64,000 bases of DNA from contig QMRC01000002.1 in NCBI GenBank assembly GCA_003649205.1, positions 84,770-148,769 on the forward strand, given 5' to 3'. Under the pieces are notes generated by a model. It was given only the letters and a program-made list of their open reading frames with translations, searched no databases and was not told the DNA's origin. The first letter of the stretch is position 1. Every line of letters starts with the position of its first letter. Below are positions 8,750 to 17,206 of the stretch, piece by piece. A program made the translations under genes and the position numbers. Origin of the DNA: Thermoprotei archaeon. GTDB lineage: Archaea > Thermoproteota > Thermoprotei > Thermoproteales > B15-G16.

Positions 8750-9083
8750 ATACCACCTACAACACCTCAAAAAATGGAGAGAAGCAGCTGAAGCTATAGC
8801 AAAAGCAGTAAAAGACCTACACATCAAAGCAGAAGTATACGTCATTGGAGGGGCAGCAGAAGATAGATTAACAGTACTAAGCGACATAGACATACTCCTA
8901 TGCCTAGAAGAGAAACCAAAAATCGAAGACGTATGGATATTGAGGAGGAAAGTACTAGAGATAGCTATGGACAAGTACGGACTACCCATAGACTACCCCA
9001 TAGAACTCCACATACAGGACAAGAAAACCTGTAACCAAACACTACAACACAGAAAAGCCATAAAGATCAACACATCAACCTAA
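8736..9083 (+). CDS. MNT nucleotidyltransferase (GGAAEDR type)
   Basis: A 115-residue minimal nucleotidyltransferase in which the usual GS is GG: GGAAEDRLTVLSDIDIL at residues 38-54, with Asp 50 and Asp 52 as the metal pair. The C-terminus (KTCNQTLQHRKAIKINTST) looks frayed compared with the clean domain before it. It overlaps the HEPN gene by 14 nt. The remnant at 7951-8219 shares the same signature. Confidence 0.8.
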   Translation: MYWAKYHLQHLKKWREAAEAIAKAVKDLHIKAEVYVIGGAAEDRLTVLSDIDILLCLEEKPKIEDVWILRRKVLEIAMDKYGLPIDYPIELHIQDKKTCNQTLQHRKAIKINTST

Positions 9084-9133
9084 CACACATACAAAAACAC
9101 CAAGAGAACACAAAGTAACTAGGTGAAACCAAC

Positions 9134-9292
9134 ATGAATGAAGAGAGCAACAACTCCAACACAATAACCGTAAAACTCCCCAGCATCCTCGCGAAGAAAC
9201 TCAGAGATGTAAAAGAAGCAAAAGCAACGAAAAAGTACATAGAAGAAAGAATTCACGACATAGAAAAGCTAGTGGAACTAGCGACAAATTAA
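9134..9292 (+). CDS. Miniature PaREP1 protein made by internal deletion
   Basis: A 52-residue reading from ATG 9134. Its first 26 residues (MNEESNNSNTITVKLPSIL ...) match the N-terminus of the PaREP1 protein at 16553-17065 (MSEENSSFNTVTLKLPSII). Its last 26 (EAKATKKYIEERIHDIEKL ...) match that protein's C-terminus (EAKATKRYVEERIRDVEEL). About 118 central residues, which hold the whole helical PaREP1 core, are absent, and the junction is in frame. It may be a non-functional deletion product, or a retained small protein keeping only the N-terminal strand motif and the C-terminal helix. Confidence 0.6.
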   Translation: MNEESNNSNTITVKLPSILAKKLRDVKEAKATKKYIEERIHDIEKLVELATN

Positions 9293-9639
9293 GACTCAGT
9301 AAAAAGGCTATAGTTTTTGAAACGATTGAGCAAGACTAGGTACTGGAGAAGGACAATCACACCCTAACTACCCAAAGAATAGATACCTATGGACGAGAGA
9401 AGTGATTAGATAAAGGTACACAAATAACCCTATACCCGGAATATCAGGTGAGTCCCGTGAGTGGAGAGAAGGTGCCTAAGTTCAACATATGAAGTCTACT
9501 TTATCGAGAAGGAAGAAGCATAACCTATGAAGCACAACAATAGAACTAACAGGTCTCATACCAGAATACGAGTACAGGTAAACTTAGCACACCTCCCAAA
9601 CCCACAAAGATTAAGAACTAGAACTTCAAGGATATCGTC
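9293..9639. other. Non-coding stretch, nothing recognised
   Basis: A stretch of 347 nt between the miniature and full-length PaREP1 genes. I see no reading frame with recognisable homology and no clear hairpin. It may hold worn-down coding sequence. Confidence 0.4.
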
Positions 9640-10149
9640 ATGAACGTTGAAATTACTATAAAATTACCTGAAGTAATTGCTAAACACATCAAGAATCTAG
9701 GTATCGACATAGAATCTAAGATCATCGACATGATCATTCAAGAACTTAACCTGGATCCTGAAGAAGAAGTTAAAGCTCACGTAGAGCTTGCAGTAAAGTT
9801 CCTAGAAGATGGAAGAAAGCTCATCAATAGGGATCCAGCTCAAGCTAGTGAAAAGCTGTATAAAGCTGCTGAAGAGTGTGTAAAAGCATTAACAATACAA
9901 TTCAAGCTAGAGAACATCATGAGGAAAATCAGAGAAAGAGGTAGGTGGACCGTTACAGAACTTGAGAAAGCTGCTGAGATCATAAGCGACAGGATTGGTT
10001 CATGGTTCTACGATGCTTGGGATCACGCATGGACCCTACACGTATGGGGATTCCACGAAGCAAAACTAGATAGCGAAGCCGTGAAGAGAAGACTACCATA
10101 CATAGAAAAGATAGTGGAAGAAACAAAGAAGATAATTAGAGGTCTTTAG
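9640..10149 (+). CDS. PaREP1-family protein
   Basis: A 169-residue protein. The N-terminal part (ITIKLPEVIAKHIKNLGID) looks like a short strand-helix DNA- or protein-binding module. The core has KLINRDPAQASEKLYKAAEECVKAL, and the C-terminal part has WDHAWTLHVWGFHEAKLD, the hallmarks of PaREP1 (Pyrobaculum aerophilum repeat family 1). The helical core resembles HEPN folds, so an RNA-related or TA-like role has been suggested for such families, but no activity is established. Closest copies in the window are 16553, 17207 and 19398. Confidence 0.85.
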   Translation: MNVEITIKLPEVIAKHIKNLGIDIESKIIDMIIQELNLDPEEEVKAHVELAVKFLEDGRKLINRDPAQASEKLYKAAEECVKALTIQFKLENIMRKIRERGRWTVTELEKAAEIISDRIGSWFYDAWDHAWTLHVWGFHEAKLDSEAVKRRLPYIEKIVEETKKIIRGL

Positions 10150-10576
10150 GAGAGATCACGAAGCTTACTAAAGGCACAAAGCTGCAATGCCACTCATGAA
10201 AGAAATCCCCAACAAAGCAAGACACATCTACACAATACACCTCTTCGAAAGTTTTCCTAAAGGTATGGCATACCTGAAAGTGATGTAGATACCCCAGTAG
10301 TATACTCAATCGAGAACGAGAACCTACATAGCAACCCAGCAGATACCTCTAGTAAGGTATATAGAGAGCCAGGTGAAGCCATTGAGTACACAACAATGAG
10401 CATTAACCTGTGAATTAATACCCACAGGCACATCTACCGAATAAAGATAGAGCGCCATCAGCTACTATATGAACTCAATCCACAGGGAAAACACCAATAA
10501 CCAATACAAACTACACTAACCACAAAGAAAGTTCTTAACGTCACAGCCCCCTACTAGAAGTAGGTAGTAGACCTGT
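10150..10576. other. Non-coding stretch, nothing recognised
   Basis: A 427 nt stretch with no frame I can relate to a family. A tccacagggaaaac string at about 10479-10492 loosely recalls an archaeal origin box, but stands alone. Confidence 0.35.
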
Positions 10577-11485
10577 ATGAGAATCTTAACTAGAGATCAC
10601 GTAGTTCAGAAACTCCGTGAAGTACTCTCTAAGAGGAAAGAAGTTAAGCTAGCTTACCTCATAGGCTCCATCGCAGAGAGAGGATTTAGCTACCACGACG
10701 TAGATGTAGCAATCCTACTCGACTGCAACCCCAACGACAAACTCAAACTCCTAGGAGAAATACACAACGACATATGTAAAGCACTCTCCATAAGCGACGA
10801 CCGTGTAGACATAATACCCATAGACGAAGTAGACTGGCACTTCAAATACAGAATCGTCAAAGGAATCAAACTAGTAGACAGAGATGACGCTAGCCTACAA
10901 CTCATTAAAGAACTCAACAACATCTACCCAGAACTACGACTACTACTTAACCTCAACCTCAGAGAGTGGATGAGGATGAACGACCCAAGAAGCATAGACT
11001 GGACCATAGTTAAGAAACGCATGGACTACGCCTTCAAAGCCACAGAAATCCTCAACGAAATCCTAACCAAACCCCTCGAAGAAATAACATCATCAACAAT
11101 ACTCAAACTAGCATTCGAACGCCTAGTACACACAATAGTTGAATCAATTCTAGACACTGCACGACACATAGTATCAGTAAAAGGATGGGGGCCAGCTGAA
11201 ACGTATCGAGACTACATCGAAATACTTCACAAACAAGGAATAATCTCACCCGAACTAGCCCAAGAACTCTACAAATTCATTACCTGGAGAAACATACTGG
11301 TACACAGATACATCGAAATAAACTACTCAAAACTATACGAAGACTCAAAGAAACTAACTACCATTGTAAGAGAGTTCGAAAAACAAATAATCAAGCTCAA
11401 GGAAAAGCACGAAGAAACCAAACACAACAAACCACAACAACAGCCACATAACCCCCAAGAGATTTCACAAAGCAAAAAGTACTGA
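10577..11485 (+). CDS. Single-chain MNT-HEPN (nucleotidyltransferase-HepT) fusion
   Basis: A 302-residue protein joining both halves of a toxin-antitoxin pair. Residues 1-105 are an MNT domain: LIGSIAERGFSYHDVDVAIL carries GS at 30-31 and Asp 41 and 43. Residues about 150-270 are a DUF86/HepT-type HEPN domain with FERLVHTIVESILDTARHIVS and WRNILVHRYIEINYSKL, the latter supplying the R-x(4-6)-H type catalytic element. A Gln/Pro-rich tail follows. Fusion implies constant one-to-one stoichiometry, unlike the classical labile pair. A frameshifted homologue is at 4657-5497. The ATPase at 11674 begins 188 nt downstream. Confidence 0.85.
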   Translation: MRILTRDHVVQKLREVLSKRKEVKLAYLIGSIAERGFSYHDVDVAILLDCNPNDKLKLLGEIHNDICKALSISDDRVDIIPIDEVDWHFKYRIVKGIKLVDRDDASLQLIKELNNIYPELRLLLNLNLREWMRMNDPRSIDWTIVKKRMDYAFKATEILNEILTKPLEEITSSTILKLAFERLVHTIVESILDTARHIVSVKGWGPAETYRDYIEILHKQGIISPELAQELYKFITWRNILVHRYIEINYSKLYEDSKKLTTIVREFEKQIIKLKEKHEETKHNKPQQQPHNPQEISQSKKY

Positions 11486-11673
11486 AGATATGGAAAACCA
11501 CGCAAAATACCTCAGATAAGTAATCAAATACACAAGAGAAAGACTGAGAGAAAAGAACTAACAAAAACCAAAAATCAAGAACAGGAAACCTTCACAGTAT
11601 GAGGGGATTAGCGGTAGAGACAACATAGCTTATAGAGGAGCGAAATCAATAATTTAGAGATGAGGGGGTAACA

Positions 11674-12714
11674 ATTCACGAAATTAAGTTCATAAACAGG
11701 GTACCAGAACTCAAAGCCTTAAGGGATTGGTGCGCAAAACAGAGAACAACACCTCTCTACATCTACGGTCCTGAAGGCTGTGGAAAGACAAGACTACTGA
11801 GAGAATTCATCAAGAAATTCAATGAGTACTTCGGAGATGACGCAATTGCAGTATACATCGATGCACTAGAGAGAAGCTCAGTAGAGAAAGCCATACTAAC
11901 GTCGAGATCCGTGAAACTAGCTACAGAAACCCTCGAGAAAATAATCGAGAAATTCTCCGGTCTAAGCGTTGGAAGAATTCTCGCTGAATCAATAACATCA
12001 ATACTCGAAAAAGCAATCATAAAGAAGAAACTCGAAGACAACTACATCCTCATAGCAATCGACGACATAACCAGAGCACTTGGCCTCCAACAAATTGAGT
12101 GGTACATCAAGTGGCTTTACGAACTCCTATGGAAGATCAGAGAAGAGTACAGACCAAAAGCCATAAACATAATAGTAACGACATCGGAAGGAACCAGCCT
12201 AAAATTAGTATCAAGACACAGACACGCACACATCACACTACTATGGAACCTACCCAAAGAAGCATTTAAAGAACTCTTCCACGAACTAAAACCACCAAAC
12301 AACACAGAATTCGAACAAGTATGGAAACTACTAGGAGGAAACCCAGGAAGACTAATTGAACTAGCTGAAGAATACAACTGGAACCTCGAAAAATGGCTCA
12401 ATAACCTCATGAAGAGACTAAAACCACTCGCCGAAGAAATCGCTAGAAGAGGACTAATCAAAGAACTGAAACAACTAATCGAAGACCCCGACAACGTATG
12501 GTACAAAGCATCCCCCAAAATAGGTGAACTATACGACCTCCTAGTAGAAAACAACGTATTCATGTACAAAGGATTCACAACACTAAACGAAACCGAAATA
12601 CCCAAAGACCCAGAACTCGGAATCGGACAAGACTACACATGGCAAATACCCGCATACAGATACATACTAGACAAACTACTCAAAAACAAAACAACAACCC
12701 CCACACAAACCTAA
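11674..12714 (+). CDS. STAND-type archaeal ATPase 1, apparent ATT start
   Basis: A P-loop ATPase of the archaeal/STAND group, about 346 residues. The open frame after the stop at 11650 includes KFINRVPELKALRDW and Walker A GPEGCGKT, then IAIDDITRALG as Walker B, TTSEGTS as sensor 1 and GGNPGRLIELA as sensor 2-like. The C-terminus ends PELGIGQDYTWQIPAYRY, shared with the other copies. No ATG, GTG or TTG exists in frame before 11911, which lies past Walker A. ATT 11674 aligns exactly with the start of the next paralogue (start-I-E-L-K-F-V-N versus start-H-E-I-K-F-I-N), and a G-run lies 6 nt upstream. So either ATT is used or an ATG was lost. Confidence 0.75.
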   Translation: MHEIKFINRVPELKALRDWCAKQRTTPLYIYGPEGCGKTRLLREFIKKFNEYFGDDAIAVYIDALERSSVEKAILTSRSVKLATETLEKIIEKFSGLSVGRILAESITSILEKAIIKKKLEDNYILIAIDDITRALGLQQIEWYIKWLYELLWKIREEYRPKAINIIVTTSEGTSLKLVSRHRHAHITLLWNLPKEAFKELFHELKPPNNTEFEQVWKLLGGNPGRLIELAEEYNWNLEKWLNNLMKRLKPLAEEIARRGLIKELKQLIEDPDNVWYKASPKIGELYDLLVENNVFMYKGFTTLNETEIPKDPELGIGQDYTWQIPAYRYILDKLLKNKTTTPTQT

Positions 12715-12829
12715 AAGAAGACATAACCCTAGACCTCAACCAAACGAAAAATCCTCAGCAAGAAACAAGACCTAAAAAGTACCATAGCTACTACCTACCA
12801 AAACAGAGAAGACAACTCAGGGGAACAAA

Positions 12830-13819
12830 GTGATAGAGCTAAAGTTCGTAAATAGAGAAGAAGAATTAAAGACATTACATGAATTAGCAAATAAAGGAAC
12901 AACACTACCAATCTACCTCTATGGACCAGAAGGTTGTGGAAAGACAAGACTACTAAAGGAATTCATAAAGAAAGTCAATGGGGTAGCCCTGTACATAGAC
13001 GCACTTGAGGGTGAAGACCCAGAGAAGGCACTACTCACAACACCACTAAACATACTCACCGACATAGTGAAAGATTTGATTAAAGAAGTAGCAAAACCTG
13101 TAGGACAATACCTATGCCTAAGTCTATGGAAAATACTCAAACACATAGAAACCAAACTACAGATAAGAGGTAAACCCCTAATCATAGCTGTAGACGACAT
13201 CACAAGAGCAATAGGTCTAAGTAAAGTCGAGTGGTACACAAAGTGGCTATACGAACTAATTAAGAAACTACAGGAAGACTATCGACCAAGTTCCATTTTA
13301 ATCATAGCAACAACAAGCGAAGGCAAGAGCCTAGACCTAGTAATGAGACACACATACACACACATCAACCTAGTATGGAACCTAGACAAAGAAGCCCACC
13401 AAGAACTAATACAACAACTAAAACCACCAAAAAACATAGACCCAGAACAACTCTGGTACTACACAGGAGGAAACCCAAGAGCAACAATCGACATAGCAGA
13501 AAACAACTGGAACATAGATAGCTGGATCCAGAAAATAGAGGCAAAACTAAGACCACTCATCAGAACCATAAGAAGCCTAAACCTAACCAATGAACTACAG
13601 AAACTAATCGAAGATCCAGACAACATAGAAAAACAACCATCACAAAAAATGGAACAACTCTACACAATACTCGTAGAAGCAAACCTATTCATGTACAAAG
13701 GATTCAGAACAATAAACGGAAAACACATACCTAAAAACCCAGAACTAGGAATAGGAGAGTACTACGCATGGCAGATACCAGCATATAAGCACGCACTAGA
13801 GCAACTACTACAGAGATAA
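12830..13819 (+). CDS. STAND-type archaeal ATPase 2
   Basis: A 329-residue ATPase from GTG 12830, with GGGG five to eight bases upstream. The N-terminus KFVNREEELKTLHEL is the helix that precedes Walker A (GPEGCGKT, 32-39). Walker B is IIAVDDITRAIG with Asp 122-123; TTSEGKS and GGNPRATIDIA follow. The C-terminus PELGIGEYYAWQIPAYKHAL is the family signature. Unlike many pfam01637-type proteins I see no DEXX nuclease or winged-helix domain at the end, so an effector partner should be separate. Second of three tandem copies. Confidence 0.85.
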   Translation: MIELKFVNREEELKTLHELANKGTTLPIYLYGPEGCGKTRLLKEFIKKVNGVALYIDALEGEDPEKALLTTPLNILTDIVKDLIKEVAKPVGQYLCLSLWKILKHIETKLQIRGKPLIIAVDDITRAIGLSKVEWYTKWLYELIKKLQEDYRPSSILIIATTSEGKSLDLVMRHTYTHINLVWNLDKEAHQELIQQLKPPKNIDPEQLWYYTGGNPRATIDIAENNWNIDSWIQKIEAKLRPLIRTIRSLNLTNELQKLIEDPDNIEKQPSQKMEQLYTILVEANLFMYKGFRTINGKHIPKNPELGIGEYYAWQIPAYKHALEQLLQR

Positions 13820-13838
13820 CAGTAGAATTCACTACCTA

Positions 13839-14130
13839 TGTAGCGGATAAAACCAATCATAAGGCTTCACACACCTAGAATCATCCACCCCACCATTAAT
13901 CCTCCCAGGAACAATCAACGAATCATTCCAAGACCCTCAACCACAACCACATTAAGATAAACATCATTCAACTTCAGCAAATAGTACACAGCACCCATCT
14001 CATCAACGTAAACTTCACTAGGACCACCCAAAACTCTCTCAAGAACACGAACAAACCCCCTCAAAAATTCTCAACACCTAACACACTTAAAACATCCCTA
14101 TGCCTCTTTACCACATGTAAATAAAGCCTA
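13839..14130 (-). pseudogene. Remnant of an unidentified gene, divergent from ATPase 3
   Basis: The minus strand reads SHRLYLHVVKRHRDVLSVL, then after a frame change FLRGFVRVLERVLGG and PSEVYVDEMGAVYYLLKLND, and after another NDSLIVPGRINGGVDDSR. Amphipathic pattern and codon choice look like former coding sequence. The central block (SEVYVDEMGAVYYLL ... VYLNV) recurs in a second remnant at 60595-60745 (SEVCIDESDVVYYLL ... VYLNV), which also lies divergently upstream of a STAND ATPase. Family unknown to me; two separate remnants in the same position suggest a partner gene of the ATPase. Confidence 0.55.
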
Positions 14131-14278
14131 TGAGAAATCACTACATTACACCACCAACAAGAAACCTCAGAACACAACACCCAACAACCAAAGACAACAC
14201 ATATCCAAAAAGAGTTAAGTCTAAGCCAGGAAAAGAAACCAGAAAGAGGAAACTAAGTTACAAAATGAGGCTTAAGAC

Positions 14279-15301
14279 ATGAGTACAGAACCCAAGTTCG
14301 TCGACAGAGAATACGAACTAAAGACCCTGGAAGAACTATCGAGAAGAGACCTACCAACACCACTCTACATCTACGGTCCTGAAGGCTGCGGAAAGACAAG
14401 ACTACTGAGAGAATTCATAACAAACTTCAACGGAATAGGAATCTACATAGACACACTAGAGAGAACCAACATAGAGAAAGTACTAACAGTAAACCTAGCA
14501 ATACCAGAGCTAAGAGAGTACATAGTGTCAATAGCCAAGGAATACCTCGGAAACATAGGACTAATCCTCGCACAAAAACTATACACAGTACTAGAGAAAA
14601 TAGCCACAAAATACAAACTAAAAGGCAAAAACCTCGTAATAGCTGTCGACGACGTAACACAAGTACTCGGAATACACGAAATAGAACGCTACATGAAATG
14701 GCTCTACGAAGCAATAACCAAGATAAAACAAGAATACAGACCAGAATCAATACTCATACTAGTAACAACATCAGAAGGACAAAGCCTACAAAGAATAATA
14801 AGACACACCTACACCAAAGTAAACCTACTATGGAACCTACCAAAAGAAGCCTTCACACAACTAGCAAATCAACTACAACCACCAGATAGAGACACAGTAG
14901 AGAAAACCTGGGAACTAACAGGAGGAAACCCAAGAAGACTAATCGAAATAGCTAAATGGTACAGATGGAACATAGACCAATGGCTAGAAGACCTAAAAGA
15001 AAACATAAGAGACGTAGCTAAAACAGCAATAAAACTCAACCTAGTAGAAGAACTAATCAAAGTAATCGAAAACCCAGACAACATAGATGTAGTAACAACA
15101 GAGAAAATGGAAAGACTCTACAAAATCCTACTCGAAAGAAACCTAGTAATCTACACAGGAATACCACTACTACAATCATGGACAACAAAACAAAGACACC
15201 TAACACCCAACACCAAACTAGGAATAGGAAGATACTACTCATGGCAAATACCAGCATACAAATACGCACTAAAACAACTACTACAGAAACAACACCACTA
15301 A
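14279..15301 (+). CDS. STAND-type archaeal ATPase 3
   Basis: A 340-residue ATPase from ATG 14279. KFVDREYELKTLEEL leads into Walker A GPEGCGKT (33-40). Walker B is VIAVDDVTQVLG, followed by TTSEGQS and GGNPRRLIEIA. The C-terminal signature is KLGIGRYYSWQIPAYKYAL. It is separated from ATPase 2 by the remnant at 13839-14130 and has its own upstream region. Plus-strand composition is strongly A-rich with few G. Function is unknown; by family, a nucleotide-controlled switch or sensor. Confidence 0.85.
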   Translation: MSTEPKFVDREYELKTLEELSRRDLPTPLYIYGPEGCGKTRLLREFITNFNGIGIYIDTLERTNIEKVLTVNLAIPELREYIVSIAKEYLGNIGLILAQKLYTVLEKIATKYKLKGKNLVIAVDDVTQVLGIHEIERYMKWLYEAITKIKQEYRPESILILVTTSEGQSLQRIIRHTYTKVNLLWNLPKEAFTQLANQLQPPDRDTVEKTWELTGGNPRRLIEIAKWYRWNIDQWLEDLKENIRDVAKTAIKLNLVEELIKVIENPDNIDVVTTEKMERLYKILLERNLVIYTGIPLLQSWTTKQRHLTPNTKLGIGRYYSWQIPAYKYALKQLLQKQHH

Positions 15302-15620
15302 CACCCACCCCTTAGAAAAAGAACACCAATAACCGATAGTTTATGTCAAGACACACCAAATCCCTAAGACATACAAGACCTAATCTAAGAACCTCCAACA
15401 AACAAAGAAAACAATTAGACAAAACACAAAATCCCAACCCAAAGAGAAGACACTAAGCACACAACAACAAGAGAAAACACTCTCAACACTAAACCCTAAG
15501 AAGGTACCCACAAGAACCAAAGAAGACCTACTAGCAATAGAAAATACAGCATCAGAAGCTCAAAAAGTAATCCAAAGAGTAGAGAAAGAATTAACTCAAA
15601 GAATTCTTAAAATCTTAGAC
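15302..15620. other. Gene-poor stretch holding an open frame without a start codon
   Basis: The frame of the gene at 15621 stays open back to about 15410 and includes plausible helix (KEDLLAIENTASEAQKVIQ at about 15527-15583). No ATG, GTG or TTG occurs in it before 15621. Confidence 0.4.
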
Positions 15621-15884
15621 ATGGTGCTTTCAGGTAAGCTCACTCGAGAAGAAGCAACAAAGATATTCCTAAAACTCTACACATCAGCTACAGTACCTAA
15701 CTGGCTAGAAGAACTACTAGGTAACCTCATACTAATCGATGAACCAGAGGAACACGCCGGCTTATCAGAGCAAGAACTAAAGCAAATAACACAGAAACTA
15801 CGCGAAAGAGCAAAAACACAGCAAAACCAAGACAACTCCACCACCAAAAGACAAAAACCACTACCCGACGAGACTACTGACTAA
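15621..15884 (+). CDS. Hypothetical helical protein, possibly 5'-extended
   Basis: An 87-residue reading from ATG 15621, with LTREEATKIFLKLYTSATVP, an acidic middle and a Lys/Gln-rich tail. The coding pattern continues upstream of this ATG, as VEKELTQRILKILD directly before it, so the natural product may be longer and start at a non-standard codon, or its 5' end may be lost. No family recognised. It follows the ATPase cluster by 319 nt. Confidence 0.45.
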   Translation: MVLSGKLTREEATKIFLKLYTSATVPNWLEELLGNLILIDEPEEHAGLSEQELKQITQKLRERAKTQQNQDNSTTKRQKPLPDETTD

Positions 15885-15970
15885 GTAACAACACTCAAAG
15901 CTACAGAGCACCTACATAGTCTGAGGCTATGAATACTGCTCTACGGTATCTATACCTCGTGGGGTAGCCT

Positions 15971-16102
15971 ATGAGGAGATTCATAGGGTTGATCAGAGAT
16001 CACAGGACTAAGATTGGAAGGATCGTTGCTAAGAGAGTGAGTGTGCGTAGCTATGGTCGTGAGAGTGAGGATAAGGATAGAGAGGAGCGGAAAGGTTGTT
16101 GA
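15971..16102 (+). CDS. Possible small basic protein
   Basis: A 43-residue reading from ATG 15971 (MRRFIGLIRDHRTKIGRIVA ...) with many Arg and Lys. It overlaps the start of the next gene in another frame, an arrangement common for coupled archaeal genes. Too short to assign, and it could be chance. Confidence 0.35.
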   Translation: MRRFIGLIRDHRTKIGRIVAKRVSVRSYGRESEDKDREERKGC

Positions 16103-16478
16103 AACTAGCGCCCTAGCAAATAGCAGTTACGAAGCTGAAACACCACAGCTACTGATACCCATTCGCCTTGCTGAAACCTTGGGCCTGTGGCCTCCTACAA
16201 AGGAGCTTACGGAGACCGTGTATGAGACTGCTGGTGCCCCACTCAGAGTATGGATAGCTCCAAGAGCGTGTAGAGTCAGGGTCATAGCTGAAGATACTGA
16301 GTCCCCCGATGTCATAGCCGATGCAGTGATCTCACCGATAGCAGACGAGGTTCTCAGCGATAAGCTCATCAGCAAGCTTCAGATAGCGTTAGAAGATGTA
16401 GAAGAAGGACTATGGAGATTCCGATGGGAACCAAGAGACAAGCTGAGACGCAGCGAACCACCCAAGCTCTGGAAATAG
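16053..16478 (+). CDS. Retropepsin-like (clan AA) protein lacking the catalytic DTG
   Basis: A 141-residue protein from ATG 16053; a TTG at 16041 would add four residues. The layout (beta hairpin VRIRIERSGKVVETSALANS, then LIPIRLAETLGLWPP, then repeated beta strands) resembles archaeal aspartic-protease-like proteins, in which a DTGA motif precedes a helix with the pattern LAxxLGL. Here the expected Asp-Thr-Gly reads Glu-Thr-Ser, so catalysis is unlikely. The retropepsin-like gene at 57288-57695 keeps DTGS. Possible structural or regulatory role. Confidence 0.5.
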   Translation: MVVRVRIRIERSGKVVETSALANSSYEAETPQLLIPIRLAETLGLWPPTKELTETVYETAGAPLRVWIAPRACRVRVIAEDTESPDVIADAVISPIADEVLSDKLISKLQIALEDVEEGLWRFRWEPRDKLRRSEPPKLWK

Positions 16479-16508
16479 CCCATTACTATCGACACCTCAC
16501 CTCATAGA

Positions 16509-16516
16509 TTATAAGG
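16509..16516 (+). promoter_or_regulatory. TATA box for PaREP1 gene at 16553
   Basis: ttataagg centred about 41 nt before ATG 16553. With the usual TATA-to-start distance of about 26 nt this predicts a leader of about 14 nt containing ggtag. Confidence 0.5.
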
Positions 16517-16552
16517 CTTTCTAGAGTTTTAGAATAGTTAGGTAGAACTGGT

Positions 16553-17065
16553 ATGAGTGAGGAGAACTCTAGCTTCAATACAGTAACTCTAAAACTCCCT
16601 AGTATCATCATGGAGAAACTCAAGGATGTAGGAGTTGACGTAGAATCGCTAATAATTGATTTAATTGTAGACAATCTAAACCTTAAACCAGAGGAGGAAC
16701 TTGAAGTTCATAGGGAACTAGCTAGAAGGTTCCTAGAGGAAGGTATGAAGCTCATCGATGTAAATCCTGTACAAGCAAGTGAGAAGCTATACAAAGCAGC
16801 TGAGGAAGCTGTGAAGACACTTGTACTCAAACACAGGCTACGCAGCATAGTGGAAAGAGTTGAGAAACGTGGTAGGTGGAAAGTAGAAGACCTCTTCGAC
16901 GCTATTAGTGAGTTGAGACAGATCTACAGCGATGACATTAGGAGGTGGTGGGACTCTGCATGGAATCTCCATGTATGGGGATTCCATGAGGCGAAGGCTA
17001 CGAAGAGGTACGTGGAAGAAAGGATCCGTGATGTAGAGGAGCTGGTAAAGCTAGCTATAGAATGA
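16553..17065 (+). CDS. PaREP1-family protein
   Basis: A 170-residue PaREP1 protein. N-terminal module TVTLKLPSIIMEKLKDVGVD, core NPVQASEKLYKAAEEAVKTL, C-terminal NLHVWGFHEAKATKRYVEER. It is the best relative of the 52-residue deletion form at 9134-9292. Preceded by a TATA box at 16509. The first of two adjacent PaREP1 genes, followed by 141 nt without a gene. Confidence 0.85.
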   Translation: MSEENSSFNTVTLKLPSIIMEKLKDVGVDVESLIIDLIVDNLNLKPEEELEVHRELARRFLEEGMKLIDVNPVQASEKLYKAAEEAVKTLVLKHRLRSIVERVEKRGRWKVEDLFDAISELRQIYSDDIRRWWDSAWNLHVWGFHEAKATKRYVEERIRDVEELVKLAIE

Positions 17066-17206
17066 GGCTCAGCAGTACATATGCATAGTCTACAGAAGAT
17101 GGTGATGAGATGCGAAGCTCTATCAATACATGACTTTAGCGCTGATATAGCGCCATAGATAAGTTTGATGAGGTGCAACCAAGTCATAGATACGGGTGTG
17201 AGCTTG

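Noticed and set aside
10479-10492. tccacagggaaaac resembling an archaeal origin recognition box
   Set aside because: Single weak match with no second copy, no flanking G-run and no Orc1/Cdc6 gene nearby.
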